Source of the DNA: Parathalassolituus penaei
Lineage (GTDB): Bacteria > Pseudomonadota > Gammaproteobacteria > Pseudomonadales > Oceanobacteraceae
NCBI RefSeq assembly: GCF_026626885.1
Contig: NZ_JAPNOA010000007.1
Span: 373-64,372, forward strand
Direction of reading: 5' to 3'
DNA length: 64,000 nucleotides
This document shows, in pieces, positions 1 to 8,687 of this stretch. Numbering within the stretch: position 1 is the stretch's first letter; every line of letters begins with the position of its first letter. A program made the position numbers and the translations under genes. The notes under the pieces were generated by a model. The model did not search any database and was not told the origin of the DNA. It saw nothing but the letters and a program-made list of their open reading frames with translations.

Positions 1-7
1 CCAATCT

Positions 8-39
8 AAAAAGCCGATTCAGAAATGAGTCGGCTTTTT
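8..39 (+). terminator. Rho-independent terminator, first of five identical copies
   Basis: AAAAAGCCGA pairs with TCGGCTTTTT; a G-T wobble and a TCA/TGA segment extend the stem around a GAAA tetraloop, and a T-rich tail follows. The same hairpin recurs at 133-164, 258-289 and 383-414. It probably ends transcription from a tRNA gene just left of the window. Confidence 0.85.
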
Positions 40-507
40 GCTTTTTCAGTTGCCCGAAACTGGATAACCAACCGTAGGCCAGGGTGCGACTGGGGCGCCA
101 GCCGGATCGAATCTCGTTTCCCGCTCCAATCTAAAAAGCCGATTCAGAAATGAGTCGGCTTTTTGCTTTTTCAGCCGCCCGAAACTGGATAACCAACCGT
201 AGGCCAGGGTGCGACTGGAGCGCCAGCCGGCTCGAATCTCGTTTCCCGCTCCAATCTAAAAAGCCGATTCAGAAATGAGTCGGCTTTTTGCTTTTTCAGT
301 CGCCCGAAGCTGGATAACCAGCCGCAGGCCAGGGTGCGACTGGAGCGCCAGCCGGATCGAATCTCGTTTGCCGCTCCAATCTAAAAAGCCGATTCAGAAA
401 TGAGTCGGCTTTTTGCTTTTTCAGTTGTCCGAAACTGGATAACCAACCGTAGGCCAGGGTGCGACTGGAGCGCCAGCCGGCTCGAATCTCGTTTGCCGCT
501 CCAATCT

Positions 508-539
508 AAAAAGCCGATTCAGAAATGAGTCGGCTTTTT
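508..539 (+). terminator. Rho-independent terminator, last copy of the 125-bp array
   Basis: Same stem, GAAA loop and T-tract as the copy at 8-39. After this hairpin the sequence leaves the repeat (about 546) and becomes unique. Bases 547-829 hold no other convincing gene; they are the AT-richer leader of the next CDS. Confidence 0.8.
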
Positions 540-829
540 GCTTTTGGACGCCCTCTTGGTGCCTGATAATCAAGCACTGGCGAGGGGTGGTTTGAGCGCA
601 GAGCTATGCAGAGATTTTCAGAAAATTCTTAACTGGTAGTGTGAACAAAATCAAATCTTCATGATTTTGTGTCCACTTTGCTTTTTTTTGGTATTTTATA
701 GGTGAATGTGCTTAATTTTCTTTGAATTTAGTAAAAAAGACTTTTTGCCTGGCTATAAGCTCGAATTGCCTGCTTGCGGCGGGTCGATATCTCAATCGTG
801 TCGTGACTATGTTATGGGGAGTTGTCCGG

Positions 830-1585
830 ATGATTGCCAGAAAAATTGCATGCTGTGTGTTGGGACTGGGGTTGCCACTCCTGAGTGTCGCTGACTCCGG
901 GAAGTTGGTTTTTTATACGGAACAATTTCCACCGTATAACATGACTGCGAATGACAAGGAGTTTGCTCATAACTCGGCGGATGTTGGTGGCTTGTGTACT
1001 GAAATCGTAAAAGCCCTGATGGCCCAGGTTGATTACGAATATCGTATCAAGCTGCGAAACTGGAGTCTGGGAATGGATCGGGTTCAAAAGACCCCGAATA
1101 CGGGGATTTTTTGTGCTGTTCAGACTCCGGAGCGACTCCCCAAGTTCAGTTGGGTTGGGCCATTGACCAGCATGAACTGGGCGTTGTTCGCAAAACCTGA
1201 TTCTACGATTTCCATTTCATCCCTCTCTGATGCAGGTAAGTACACTATTGGTGGTTATAAAGGAGATGCGATGACAGGGTATCTGATATCAAAGGGTTTG
1301 AATGTTTCGGTTGTACCTGAAGACATCAGCAACCCAAAACGTTTACAGCAAGGTTTGGTGGACCTATGGGTGACTGACACTCTTGCAGGGCCATTAAAAG
1401 CCTCTCGTAATAGTAATCTTTCATCGTTGAAAAAAGTTCTCGATATTGATAGCACTCCCGTATTTCTCGCCTTGAATCCCGACACTCCCAAGGATGTCGT
1501 GGCGGCGATGCAGGCATCACTGGATGCGTTGAAAGCCGATGGCACGGTGCGTAATCTTGAGCAGAAATACCAATCAACACCTTGA
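830..1585 (+). CDS. Periplasmic substrate-binding protein, SBP_bac_3 family
   Basis: Predicted exported solute-binding protein of the family-3 (amino-acid type) class, 251 aa. The start at 830 gives a clean signal peptide (basic MIARK, then a hydrophobic core ending at LLSVADS) and has a GGGGA ribosome site nine bases upstream; the frame is open back to 722, but those residues look untranslated. The mature part opens with KLVFYTEQFPPYN, the usual first strand of these proteins, and contains VGGLCTEIVKALM and a C-terminal LKADGTVRNLEQKY helix. No ABC permease or ATPase is adjacent, so it may serve a distant transporter or act as a sensor-type binding protein. Ligand unknown. The family is clear, the role is not. 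Confidence 0.8.
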   Translation: MIARKIACCVLGLGLPLLSVADSGKLVFYTEQFPPYNMTANDKEFAHNSADVGGLCTEIVKALMAQVDYEYRIKLRNWSLGMDRVQKTPNTGIFCAVQTPERLPKFSWVGPLTSMNWALFAKPDSTISISSLSDAGKYTIGGYKGDAMTGYLISKGLNVSVVPEDISNPKRLQQGLVDLWVTDTLAGPLKASRNSNLSSLKKVLDIDSTPVFLALNPDTPKDVVAAMQASLDALKADGTVRNLEQKYQSTP

Positions 1586-1712
1586 TCTTCAATGCTAGAC
1601 TGCAAGCTGTGAGGGGAGACAAACGGGTCACATTCTAGTGGCTTTCCCATACAGTTTCCTGGTGACGCCCGTTAGAATGGCGGGCGATAACCTGACGAAT
1701 TTGGAGTTTGTT

Positions 1713-2708
1713 GTGCAGTTAGGCCGGGGAGTGCAGTTAATTTTGTTAATGCTGAGCGTTGTCGGTATGGCCAGTGTATCGGCAGAGGTAACTATATACC
1801 GTTATCAGGACGCCTCTGGTCGCTGGATGTTCTCTGACAGCAAACCGAAAACCGGGGTGCGTTACTATCAAATGTCTTATGGAGCATCCGATTCGGCAAA
1901 GAACACTAATCCGAAGTCTTCGAATGGCTCATCTACCAGTCGTGCATTCGCCAATATTCCCCGTCCTGAACCTGGTCCTATATTGGCTACTGAGGCAGTT
2001 AACGGCCGCTCCTGGCTGTCTGTGACCAATCCTTTCTACGCTCCAATTGAACTGCAGGTCAGCCTTGACGGGCAGAGCCAGCCATTCAAACGAGTAGTGC
2101 CAGCCAAGTCCAAGCAATATGTCCGGGAGTTACCAGCCGGAATCCAGTATCAGTACCAATGGAAAATAGGTGATCCTGGGGCGATATCAGATGACTATAT
2201 TTATCAACCTCCTGTTTTGAAGGATGGTATTTATAGTATATCTCAAGGTTTTAATGGTGCGTTTTCTCATAACCGCCCAGGCAATCGTTACGCGGTTGAC
2301 ATTCCTATGCCGGTTGGTACTGCAATCGTGGCAGCTCGTGGTGGAGTTGTATCGCAAGTTGTGGATGCATATGGGGCTGGTGGTGGTACGCAATGGTTAA
2401 GAAGCCAGATGAACTACATTACCATCCTTCACAGTGATGGAACTTTTGGCGTGTATGCACACCTGCTAGCGGGTAGTTCTCAGGTTAAACCAGGTGATGT
2501 TGTCGCTGTAGGTCAGTTGATCGCTGCATCCGGTAATTCTGGGTATTCAACCGGGCCGCACTTACATTTTGCTGTGCGCCGTAACGCCGGGCTGGTTTTA
2601 CAATCCATTCCATTTCGGATGAAAGATGCATCTGGTCAAATGGTGAGTCTGGTTAAGGGAGGGAAGTTCAGTGTTAAAAGGCCAGCTCTGTTGTCAGCCA
2701 ATCCCTGA
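1713..2708 (+). CDS. M23 family metallopeptidase with N-terminal DUF4124 domain
   Basis: Predicted exported cell-wall endopeptidase, about 331 aa. The GTG start at 1713 is preferred: GGAG lies six bases upstream and it gives a signal peptide ending MASVSA before EVTIYRYQDASGRW, a DUF4124-type strand pair. The frame is open back to 1638 but that extension makes a poor leader. The C-terminal half is a LytM/M23 domain: a histidine in FSHNRPGNRYAVD with the following aspartate, then YAHL and GPHLHFAV supply the zinc and catalytic histidines. The middle (about residues 100-190) is unassigned. The active-site residues are present, so it should be an active peptidase rather than a degenerate LytM activator. 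A GCCCGTT...GGCGGGC palindrome sits just upstream. Confidence 0.85.
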   Translation: MQLGRGVQLILLMLSVVGMASVSAEVTIYRYQDASGRWMFSDSKPKTGVRYYQMSYGASDSAKNTNPKSSNGSSTSRAFANIPRPEPGPILATEAVNGRSWLSVTNPFYAPIELQVSLDGQSQPFKRVVPAKSKQYVRELPAGIQYQYQWKIGDPGAISDDYIYQPPVLKDGIYSISQGFNGAFSHNRPGNRYAVDIPMPVGTAIVAARGGVVSQVVDAYGAGGGTQWLRSQMNYITILHSDGTFGVYAHLLAGSSQVKPGDVVAVGQLIAASGNSGYSTGPHLHFAVRRNAGLVLQSIPFRMKDASGQMVSLVKGGKFSVKRPALLSANP

Positions 2709-3116
2709 TTGATTCCACTGATTTGCCCTCCCTATGTTTCATTTATCAGATTTCCGAACTTCCTCTATTCGGGTGATTAAAATCCCAATATCGGTTTTTA
2801 TCTGAAGCCTTCCTTACTTATAGGGGACATCTATTTAATCCGGTGTCCGCTCTGGGCTTCTGGATGGTTACGAATAACGAAGCCGGTTTGATGGTCCTTT
2901 TGTCTAAATTCCAGGGACTCTCTGAATAACTCTGCACAGCACTGCGCGAGTGCTGCAGTACGTTTGAGCGAGGCGAGGAACGCAGCGAAATGACGAACCT
3001 GTCCGGCCTGACTTGAAAAGAAATCGGCGATGGACTCGTCATTTTGCTGCCTTGCTCTCACGCTCTATAGCGCTGCGTAGATTTGTGCAGAGAATGTCCC
3101 AGTACTAAAACTGTTG
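2709..3116. other. Intergenic region, possible small minus-strand ORF or element relic
   Basis: About 400 bases between two convergent genes. A minus-strand frame of 76 codons (3061-2831, MRARQQNDESIADFF start) is open but has no family I recognise. Its sequence looks like leftover insertion-element DNA rather than a conserved protein. No clear T-tailed terminator was seen. Nothing else is supported. Confidence 0.25.
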
Positions 3117-5522
3117 CTATTGAGTGTGAGTGTTTGGGTTCGATTTGAACCACCAGTCTGGCAGCAGATCTTGCACTTCGGGGTTGTGGTAACGCTGGTC
3201 GTACAGGCGAATGTGGCCGCGGTCTTCCGGTGTGCGGATCAGTCGTCCGGCAGCCTGTACAACCCGTCGCAAGCCCGGATAAAGCCAGGTGTATGACCAG
3301 CCAAATTCGCTGCCAAAACGCTCGTCGAGACGTTCCTTCAGCAACTTGTGATAACGGTCAAACGGCGGCAGGCCGAGGGTGACGATACTGACGCTGATCA
3401 GGGCGTCCCCCGGTAAATCAATTCCCTCCGAGAACACGCCGCCCAATACCGCAAAGGCCATCACACCCCGTTGTTTGCGTAAGGTGTTGATGAAGGCTTT
3501 TTGCTGGCGTTCCGACAAGTTGCTGGCCTGGGTTACAACCGTTGGGGCATCAGGTAACTGCTTAAGCTGGTGCACGACTTGTTGCAGGTAATCAAAGCTG
3601 CTGAAAAACACCAGATGGTTGCCCGGGTGTTGCTGGTAGTGATTCTGAATGTCCTGTGCCAGGCGAGGAGCGGTCTGGTTGCGTTTCTGGGCGCGCGTAT
3701 CGAGACCAATAATGTCCAGATGGATCTGGCTGGAATGAAACGGCGATGGCGTTTGACGGGAATGGGTGTCTTCAGGAAGCCCAAGCAGATTGCAGTAATA
3801 ATCGGCGGGGTGCAGCGTTGCCGAAAAGAGTACGGCTGCCTTGGCAACCTGGAAACGTTGCTGCAGAAAGTCGGCAGGAATCAGGTTGTGGATGCTGAGG
3901 ATAAGGTGGCTACGTTCCCATAATTCACCGGTATCCCGTTGCTGTCGTTGCAACTCAACGATGGAATGGTCGCCAAAATGTTTGGCCAGTTCCAGAAAGC
4001 CGACGCAGGCAAACAGGGTTTGTTGCAGTTCGCGGTTCTGCGGGTCCTCCGCTAGTTCTTCTGTGAGGATGCCTTGCAGTTTGTTTAATGGATCCGCGAT
4101 GCCATTGGGAATATAGTCCAACCAGCGTTGTGATGCTTCCGAGCGTTCGAACTCTCGTTCTTCAATGGTCTGCCAGGCGCGCTGTACGGCCTGTAAGGCG
4201 TCACGGAAACCGGGTTTGCGGCCGCGTAACGACAACTCGAAAACGGATTGTTCAAGGGTGGTGCTGTACATGCCGCGGGCCCGATCAATCAGGTTGTGGG
4301 CCTCGTCGACGACAACAACGGATTGCCATCGTTGTTCCTGGGTCAGATAGAATAGTAAGGCGGAGCCATCGAAATAGTGGTTCACATCGCCAATAGCCAC
4401 ATCTGACCACACCGCCATTTCACGTCCCAGATACCAAGGGCAAATCTGATGGGTGCGTGCAATTCGTTGCAGGTTGGCCTGATCCAGCAAGCCTTCGTGG
4501 GCGGCCTGAAGGCGGGCCGCCGACAGGCGTTCATAAAAGTCAGCCGCCAGTGGGCAAAAATCTTCGTGGCAAATGCTGTCCGGATATTCGCAGGCTTTTT
4601 CCTTGGCGATCAGTTCCAGCACCCGCAGTGGTGCGGGGGCGTCTGGTGTATTGGTCAGCAAGCGTTGCAGACCATCCAGTGCCAGCTGTCGCCCGGTGCT
4701 GCGGGCAGTCAGGAAAAACAGGCGATCACTGTTATTGATGCCCATGGATTTTAGGGCGGGATACAGTACTCCCAGGGTTTTGCCAAGGCCCGTCGGGGCC
4801 TCCAGCAACAGCCGCTGGCCCCGATAAATGGCCTTGTAGACATCGGTGCTGAGGTCGCGCTGGCCGGGGCGAAAGCCACTGGCCAGAAACGGCAGGTCAG
4901 CCAGCAGGGCATTACGTTGCTGGCGATGTGCCTGCTCCTGCCGTTGCCATTGTTTCCAGATGTCACAGAGTTGAGCGGCCTCGGCCAGCAATTCCTCGCG
5001 AGTGGCGGTGTGTAATTCCGGGAAGGTCTGGCGGCTGTTCAGTTCAACGTAAACTACTTCCAGAATGATGCTGTTGCAGTTCAGGCGTTGGCATAACAGC
5101 GCGCCGTAAAGTCGCAGCTGGCTGAGGTGCAATAACTTCTGGCCTTCGCTCAGACGCTGATAACGACCATGGAAGGTTTTGATTTCGATGATATGTGGAA
5201 CGCTGTTGGTCGCATCGGGCAGGCGCACCAGATCGAGGCGGCCTTGCAGTTCGACGTCGTTGATAACGCCACCCAGCGTGTATTCGGCCTGGAATTCGTT
5301 GCTATAACGGGCCTGTAACCACTGGTGGCCTGCAATGCCCTCACGTGCGGTCGGGGTGGGGGCAAAGCTGCCGTTTATACTGCCGCGTCGGGCCGCAAAT
5401 TCGCACAGTTCGCGCACGCCAGACTTCCAGAGCGCCGCGGGATTGCAATCCGGGTGATTGTTATCAGGCTGGTTGGGCAGGGGTTCTGCGATCTCGTCGG
5501 CAGCGGCGTTGGCCATGATCAT
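3117..5522 (-). CDS. XPD/DinG-like ATP-dependent helicase with N-terminal PD-(D/E)XK nuclease-like domain
   Basis: 801 aa, superfamily 2 helicase of the iron-sulfur XPD/DinG class. The N-terminal 190 residues carry a RecB/Cas4-like core: GRLDLVRL followed by HIIEIKTFHG, giving the D...ExK signature. The motor follows: Walker A in EAPTGLGKTLG, Walker B in VVVDEAHNL, and a late VVQAAGRLIRT motif VI. Between motifs I and II, cysteines in EKACEYPDSICHEDFC and in HQICPWY match the four-cysteine cluster of this family. The likely job is unwinding damaged or structured DNA coupled to nuclease cleavage. It stands alone, convergent with the M23 gene and divergent from yadG. A second ATG at 5516 is possible. 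The exact cellular role is inferred. Confidence 0.85.
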   Translation of the reverse strand: MIMANAAADEIAEPLPNQPDNNHPDCNPAALWKSGVRELCEFAARRGSINGSFAPTPTAREGIAGHQWLQARYSNEFQAEYTLGGVINDVELQGRLDLVRLPDATNSVPHIIEIKTFHGRYQRLSEGQKLLHLSQLRLYGALLCQRLNCNSIILEVVYVELNSRQTFPELHTATREELLAEAAQLCDIWKQWQRQEQAHRQQRNALLADLPFLASGFRPGQRDLSTDVYKAIYRGQRLLLEAPTGLGKTLGVLYPALKSMGINNSDRLFFLTARSTGRQLALDGLQRLLTNTPDAPAPLRVLELIAKEKACEYPDSICHEDFCPLAADFYERLSAARLQAAHEGLLDQANLQRIARTHQICPWYLGREMAVWSDVAIGDVNHYFDGSALLFYLTQEQRWQSVVVVDEAHNLIDRARGMYSTTLEQSVFELSLRGRKPGFRDALQAVQRAWQTIEEREFERSEASQRWLDYIPNGIADPLNKLQGILTEELAEDPQNRELQQTLFACVGFLELAKHFGDHSIVELQRQQRDTGELWERSHLILSIHNLIPADFLQQRFQVAKAAVLFSATLHPADYYCNLLGLPEDTHSRQTPSPFHSSQIHLDIIGLDTRAQKRNQTAPRLAQDIQNHYQQHPGNHLVFFSSFDYLQQVVHQLKQLPDAPTVVTQASNLSERQQKAFINTLRKQRGVMAFAVLGGVFSEGIDLPGDALISVSIVTLGLPPFDRYHKLLKERLDERFGSEFGWSYTWLYPGLRRVVQAAGRLIRTPEDRGHIRLYDQRYHNPEVQDLLPDWWFKSNPNTHTQ

Positions 5523-5674
5523 CCGTGGCTTGGGAATGAATGGGGCGTCAATAATGGCATGCGAAGTTCCCGCTGTCGTCCCGGACTGTTGCGCAATCCG
5601 TGGTCAATAAAACACCCCGTCTGGTGTAAGATGTCGCCCTTTTCTGCCCGATAGCCGCTGCTATTGAGGCATTT

Positions 5675-6619
5675 ATGCAGATTCAGATGGAAACCCCTAT
5701 GCTCCCTGCGTTAGCAGTTCACGATTTGTCGAAAGTGTATGGCAATGGCTTTCAGGCGCTGAAAGGTGTCAGTTTTGAAGTACAGCAAGGCGACTTTTTT
5801 GCCCTGCTTGGCCCGAATGGGGCCGGTAAATCCACCACGCTGGGTATTTTGTCTGGTCTGGTGCAAAAGAGCACCGGCAGCGCTTCGGTGATGGGCTTTG
5901 ATGTGAATGATCAGGCCTTTGGTGCGCGTTTGAATCTCGGTGTGGTGCCACAGGAGTTCAACTTTAACCAGTTCGAGAAAGTGCTGGATATCGTTGTCAC
6001 CCAGGCTGGTTATTTTGGTATGACCCGCGATCAGGCGCTGCCAGAAGCTGAGCGTTTGCTGAAGTCCCTCGATCTGTGGGAAAAACGCGACCAGCCTTCC
6101 CGTATGCTGTCTGGCGGTATGAAACGTCGCCTGATGATTGCTCGTGCGTTGGTGCATGGCCCGAAAGTGCTGATTCTGGATGAGCCAACCGCCGGTGTGG
6201 ATATCGAGCTGCGCCGCTCCATGTGGGAGTTCCTGCGTGAACTGAATGCGGCGGGTACTACCATCATTCTGACCACTCATTATCTGGAAGAAGCAGAGCA
6301 GCTGTGCCGCAATATCGCCATCATCAACAAGGGCGAAATCGTGCAGCTGACCAGCGTGCGTCAGCTGCTGGCGCAGATGACGTCGGAGACCTTTGTGTTT
6401 GACCTGCAAGGTAATGCTGACAAGGCGCCAGAGCTGGAGGGTTATCATGCCCAGCTGGTGTCGCCAGACTGTCTGGAAATTACCGTTGAGCGTGGCCAGA
6501 GCATCAACGACGTGTTTACACGCCTGACCGGTGCCGGGGTGATGGTGCGTAGCATGCGTCCAAAAGCCAATCGTCTGGAAGAGCTGTTTGTGAGTCTGGT
6601 GCGGGGGGCGAACGCATGA
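5675..6619 (+). CDS. yadG: ABC transporter ATP-binding protein, YadG family
   Basis: 314-aa cytoplasmic ATPase of an ABC-2 exporter. Walker A is GPNGAGKST, the signature is LSGGMKRRLM, Walker B is VLILDEPTAGVD, and the H-loop is in ILTTHYLEEAEQL. GAGG lies just upstream of the 5675 ATG; ATGs at 5687 and 5699 are alternatives. The 3' end overlaps the permease gene by four bases (ATGA), so the two are translationally coupled, and queF follows by the same overlap. The first gene of a three-gene operon. The substrate of YadGH-type exporters is not established. Confidence 0.9.
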   Translation: MQIQMETPMLPALAVHDLSKVYGNGFQALKGVSFEVQQGDFFALLGPNGAGKSTTLGILSGLVQKSTGSASVMGFDVNDQAFGARLNLGVVPQEFNFNQFEKVLDIVVTQAGYFGMTRDQALPEAERLLKSLDLWEKRDQPSRMLSGGMKRRLMIARALVHGPKVLILDEPTAGVDIELRRSMWEFLRELNAAGTTIILTTHYLEEAEQLCRNIAIINKGEIVQLTSVRQLLAQMTSETFVFDLQGNADKAPELEGYHAQLVSPDCLEITVERGQSINDVFTRLTGAGVMVRSMRPKANRLEELFVSLVRGANA

Positions 6620-7401
6620 AAGAAACGAATCTGATGGCAGTGCAATGGGTGGCATTGCAGACCATTGTGGCGAAAGAAATCCGCCGTTTTACCCGTATCT
6701 GGCAACAAACCCTGCTGCCACCGGCCATCACCATGACCCTGTACTTCGTGATTTTCGGTAACCTTATCGGTCCTCGTATCGGCGACATGGGTGGCGTGGA
6801 TTACATGTCCTTTATTGTGCCGGGTCTGATCATGATGAGTGTGATCACCAACGCTTATGGCAACGTGGCATCATCGTTTTTCAGTAACAAGTTCCAGCGC
6901 AGTGTCGAAGAAATGATGGTGGCACCGGTGCATCCGGGCACGATTCTGCTCGGTTATGTGCTGGGTGGTGTCGCGCGTGGGGTATCGGTTGGCCTGATCG
7001 TGACCCTGCTGTCGCTGTATTTCACCAATCTGTCGATTCATCACCTGGGTGTGGTGGTGTCGATTATTCTGCTGTCGGCAATCCTGTTTTCGCTGGGTGG
7101 TTTTATCAATGGTATGCATGCCCGCAGCTTTGATGATATTTCCATTATCCCGACCTTTGTGATCACCCCGCTGACCTATCTGGGTGGGGTGTTTTATTCC
7201 ATGAGCCTGCTGCCGGAGTTCTGGCAGGGGTTGTCGCGTCTGAACCCAATTCTGTACATGGTGAACACCTTTCGTTACGGCATTCTTGGTGTGTCGGATG
7301 TTAGCGCCTGGCTGTCATTTGCCATGATGCTGCTGTTTATTACTCTGTTGTCGGGCTATAGCCTGGTGATGCTCAAGCGTGGTGTGGGGATGCGTCAGTG
7401 A
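6616..7401 (+). CDS. yadH: ABC-2 type transporter permease, YadH family
   Basis: 261-aa inner-membrane permease partnering the upstream ATPase. A short amphipathic start is followed by about six hydrophobic segments ([61 protein letters not shown] and a C-terminal [15 protein letters not shown]). The central segment with [10 protein letters not shown] is typical of ABC-2 permeases. Four-base overlaps at both ends (6616-6619 and 7398-7401) tie it to yadG and queF. Transported compound unknown. Confidence 0.9.
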   Translation: MKETNLMAVQWVALQTIVAKEIRRFTRIWQQTLLPPAITMTLYFVIFGNLIGPRIGDMGGVDYMSFIVPGLIMMSVITNAYGNVASSFFSNKFQRSVEEMMVAPVHPGTILLGYVLGGVARGVSVGLIVTLLSLYFTNLSIHHLGVVVSIILLSAILFSLGGFINGMHARSFDDISIIPTFVITPLTYLGGVFYSMSLLPEFWQGLSRLNPILYMVNTFRYGILGVSDVSAWLSFAMMLLFITLLSGYSLVMLKRGVGMRQ

Positions 7402-8210
7402 AAAACGAAACCGTTGCAGCAATTGAATCCGAGATGAATCCGCTTGGTAAAAGCACCGAATACGTCGATCAGTATCAGCCGTCCCTATTGTTTCCGATTC
7501 CGCGTGAGCGTGCCGGAATGGCAGCGTTTGAAGGCGTGGATATCTGGAATGCCTGGGAGTTGTCGTGGCTTACGCCATCTGGCAAACCTGTGGTGGCGGT
7601 GGGTGAGTTCCGTATCCCGGCCAATAGCCCGAACCTGATTGAATCCAAGTCGTTCAAGCTGTATCTGAACTCGCTGAATCAGACGGTATTTGAGTCGTTC
7701 GCAGCTGTTCAGGAAGTGGTGGAGCGTGATCTGTCAGCAGTTGCCGGTGCACCGGTAACTTTGCTGCTGACGGGGCTGGAGCGTGATTATCCGGCTGCGC
7801 CGCAGGCCTTGTGTGTGGACGATCTGGATGTGGCGATTACTGCCTACCAACCGGATGCCAGTCTGCTGCAGGCGGGTGTTGAGTCGTGGGAAGGCTGGTT
7901 GTGCAGCCATTTGTTGAAATCCAACTGCCCTGTGACCAGTCAGCCAGACTGGGGCAGTGTTTACATCTGGTACAAAGGCCCGCGTATTGATGAAGCATCG
8001 CTGCTGGCTTACGTGGTATCGATGCGTCAGCATCAGGGCTTCCATGAGCAATGTGTTGAGCGGATGTTTACCGATATCCAGCAGCGTTGTGCACCGGAAC
8101 AGCTGGTGGTGTACGCCCGTTATGTGCGTCGTGGTGGGCTGGATATCAACCCGTTGCGGGCATCGTTTGCGGAGTTCGATGCGCCGAACTTCCGTTTGAT
8201 TCGGCAGTAG
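7398..8210 (+). CDS. queF: NADPH-dependent 7-cyano-7-deazaguanine reductase QueF
   Basis: 270 aa, long (bimodular, E. coli-type) QueF, which reduces preQ0 to preQ1 in queuosine synthesis. [15 protein letters not shown] is the QueF signature for NADPH and substrate binding; the catalytic cysteine is in [15 protein letters not shown]; the C-terminal module has [15 protein letters not shown] with the substrate-binding histidine and glutamate. Length fits the family (about 270-282). It overlaps the yadH stop by four bases. A strong terminator follows within 20 bases. A QueD-like gene lies about 5 kb downstream on the other strand. Confidence 0.95.
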   Translation: MKNETVAAIESEMNPLGKSTEYVDQYQPSLLFPIPRERAGMAAFEGVDIWNAWELSWLTPSGKPVVAVGEFRIPANSPNLIESKSFKLYLNSLNQTVFESFAAVQEVVERDLSAVAGAPVTLLLTGLERDYPAAPQALCVDDLDVAITAYQPDASLLQAGVESWEGWLCSHLLKSNCPVTSQPDWGSVYIWYKGPRIDEASLLAYVVSMRQHQGFHEQCVERMFTDIQQRCAPEQLVVYARYVRRGGLDINPLRASFAEFDAPNFRLIRQ

Positions 8211-8228
8211 TGTTGAATCGGACCTGTA

Positions 8229-8256
8229 TAAAAAAGGACGCAGTGCGTCCTTTTTT
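8229..8256 (+). terminator. Rho-independent terminator after queF
   Basis: AAAAAAGGACGCA pairs with TGCGTCCTTTTTT with almost no loop, ending in a T run. It closes the yadG-yadH-queF operon and, being symmetric, could also work on the minus strand. Confidence 0.9.
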
Positions 8257-8295
8257 ATTGTCGGTTTGTCGGCCAGCTTTGGCGGAATAAATTAC

Positions 8296-8677
8296 GTCCG
8301 ACGTCTGGCGTCCGACGGCTGCTGGCGGCTACTCGGTTTGTTAATTGGCCAGGCCGTTTGCCCTCTTGGGGGACCTTGTCCCCCGGCCGGGCGGGCCTCC
8401 CCCTGCTTAGCCCGGCTGGGCTCGTTTATCCGGTATTCACCGGCAACGGCTGGTCGACCCCGACCCGATGGCACGTCCCTGTGCCAACGGGTCTGGCGGG
8501 GCATCCATGCCCCGGCCGGGTCGGCCGTTGCGGTGAATTCCGGCTCGCCCAGTTGGGCAATGAACGGTGGCCAGCTACGCTGGGGGAAAGCTGTATTTTT
8601 TGTAGGAACTGCTGCTGGCTGTGATGGCGTGGTGGTTATTTGCGATGTTGATGAATGCTGTTCGTCTGGCGCCCGAC
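8296..8677. repeat. Dispersed multi-hairpin element, copy A
   Basis: The core 8336-8585 matches copies near 25.2, 50.9 and 52.8 kb. It is bounded by heptamers: GTCCGAC-GTCTGGC-GTCCGAC at 8296-8316 and GTCTGGC-GCCCGAC at 8664-8677. The core contains stacked short hairpins, including GGGGGAC/GTCCCCC-type and GGGGCAT/ATGCCCC stems, and a 32-base hairpin at 8462-8493 (GACCCG, A, TGGCACG, TCCC loop, TGTGCCA, A, CGGGTC). Open frames across it are by-products of its GC content. It fills the gap between queF and the GNAT gene. Confidence 0.85.
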
Positions 8678-8687
8678 GTCCGTCGTC

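Larger units (their letters stand above)
1..546. repeat. 125-bp tandem repeat of tRNA 3' end plus terminator (about 4.4 units)
   Basis: Units begin at 1, 126, 251, 376 and 501 with an exact 125-base period; the last unit is only about 45 bases long. Each full unit holds a terminator-like hairpin, a spacer of about 65 bases, and a closing stretch of about 22 bases (TCGAATCTCGTTTCCCGCTC plus CA) that matches the 3' end of the tRNA-Gly at 61484-61559. The ends of units 3 and 4 carry one change (TTTGCCGC for TTTCCCGC). The window starts at the final CCA bases, so a complete tRNA gene probably lies just upstream. The arrangement resembles the tyrT/rtT repeats of E. coli, which also begin with a tRNA 3' fragment. 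That parallel is from general knowledge; transcription here is inferred. Confidence 0.9.
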
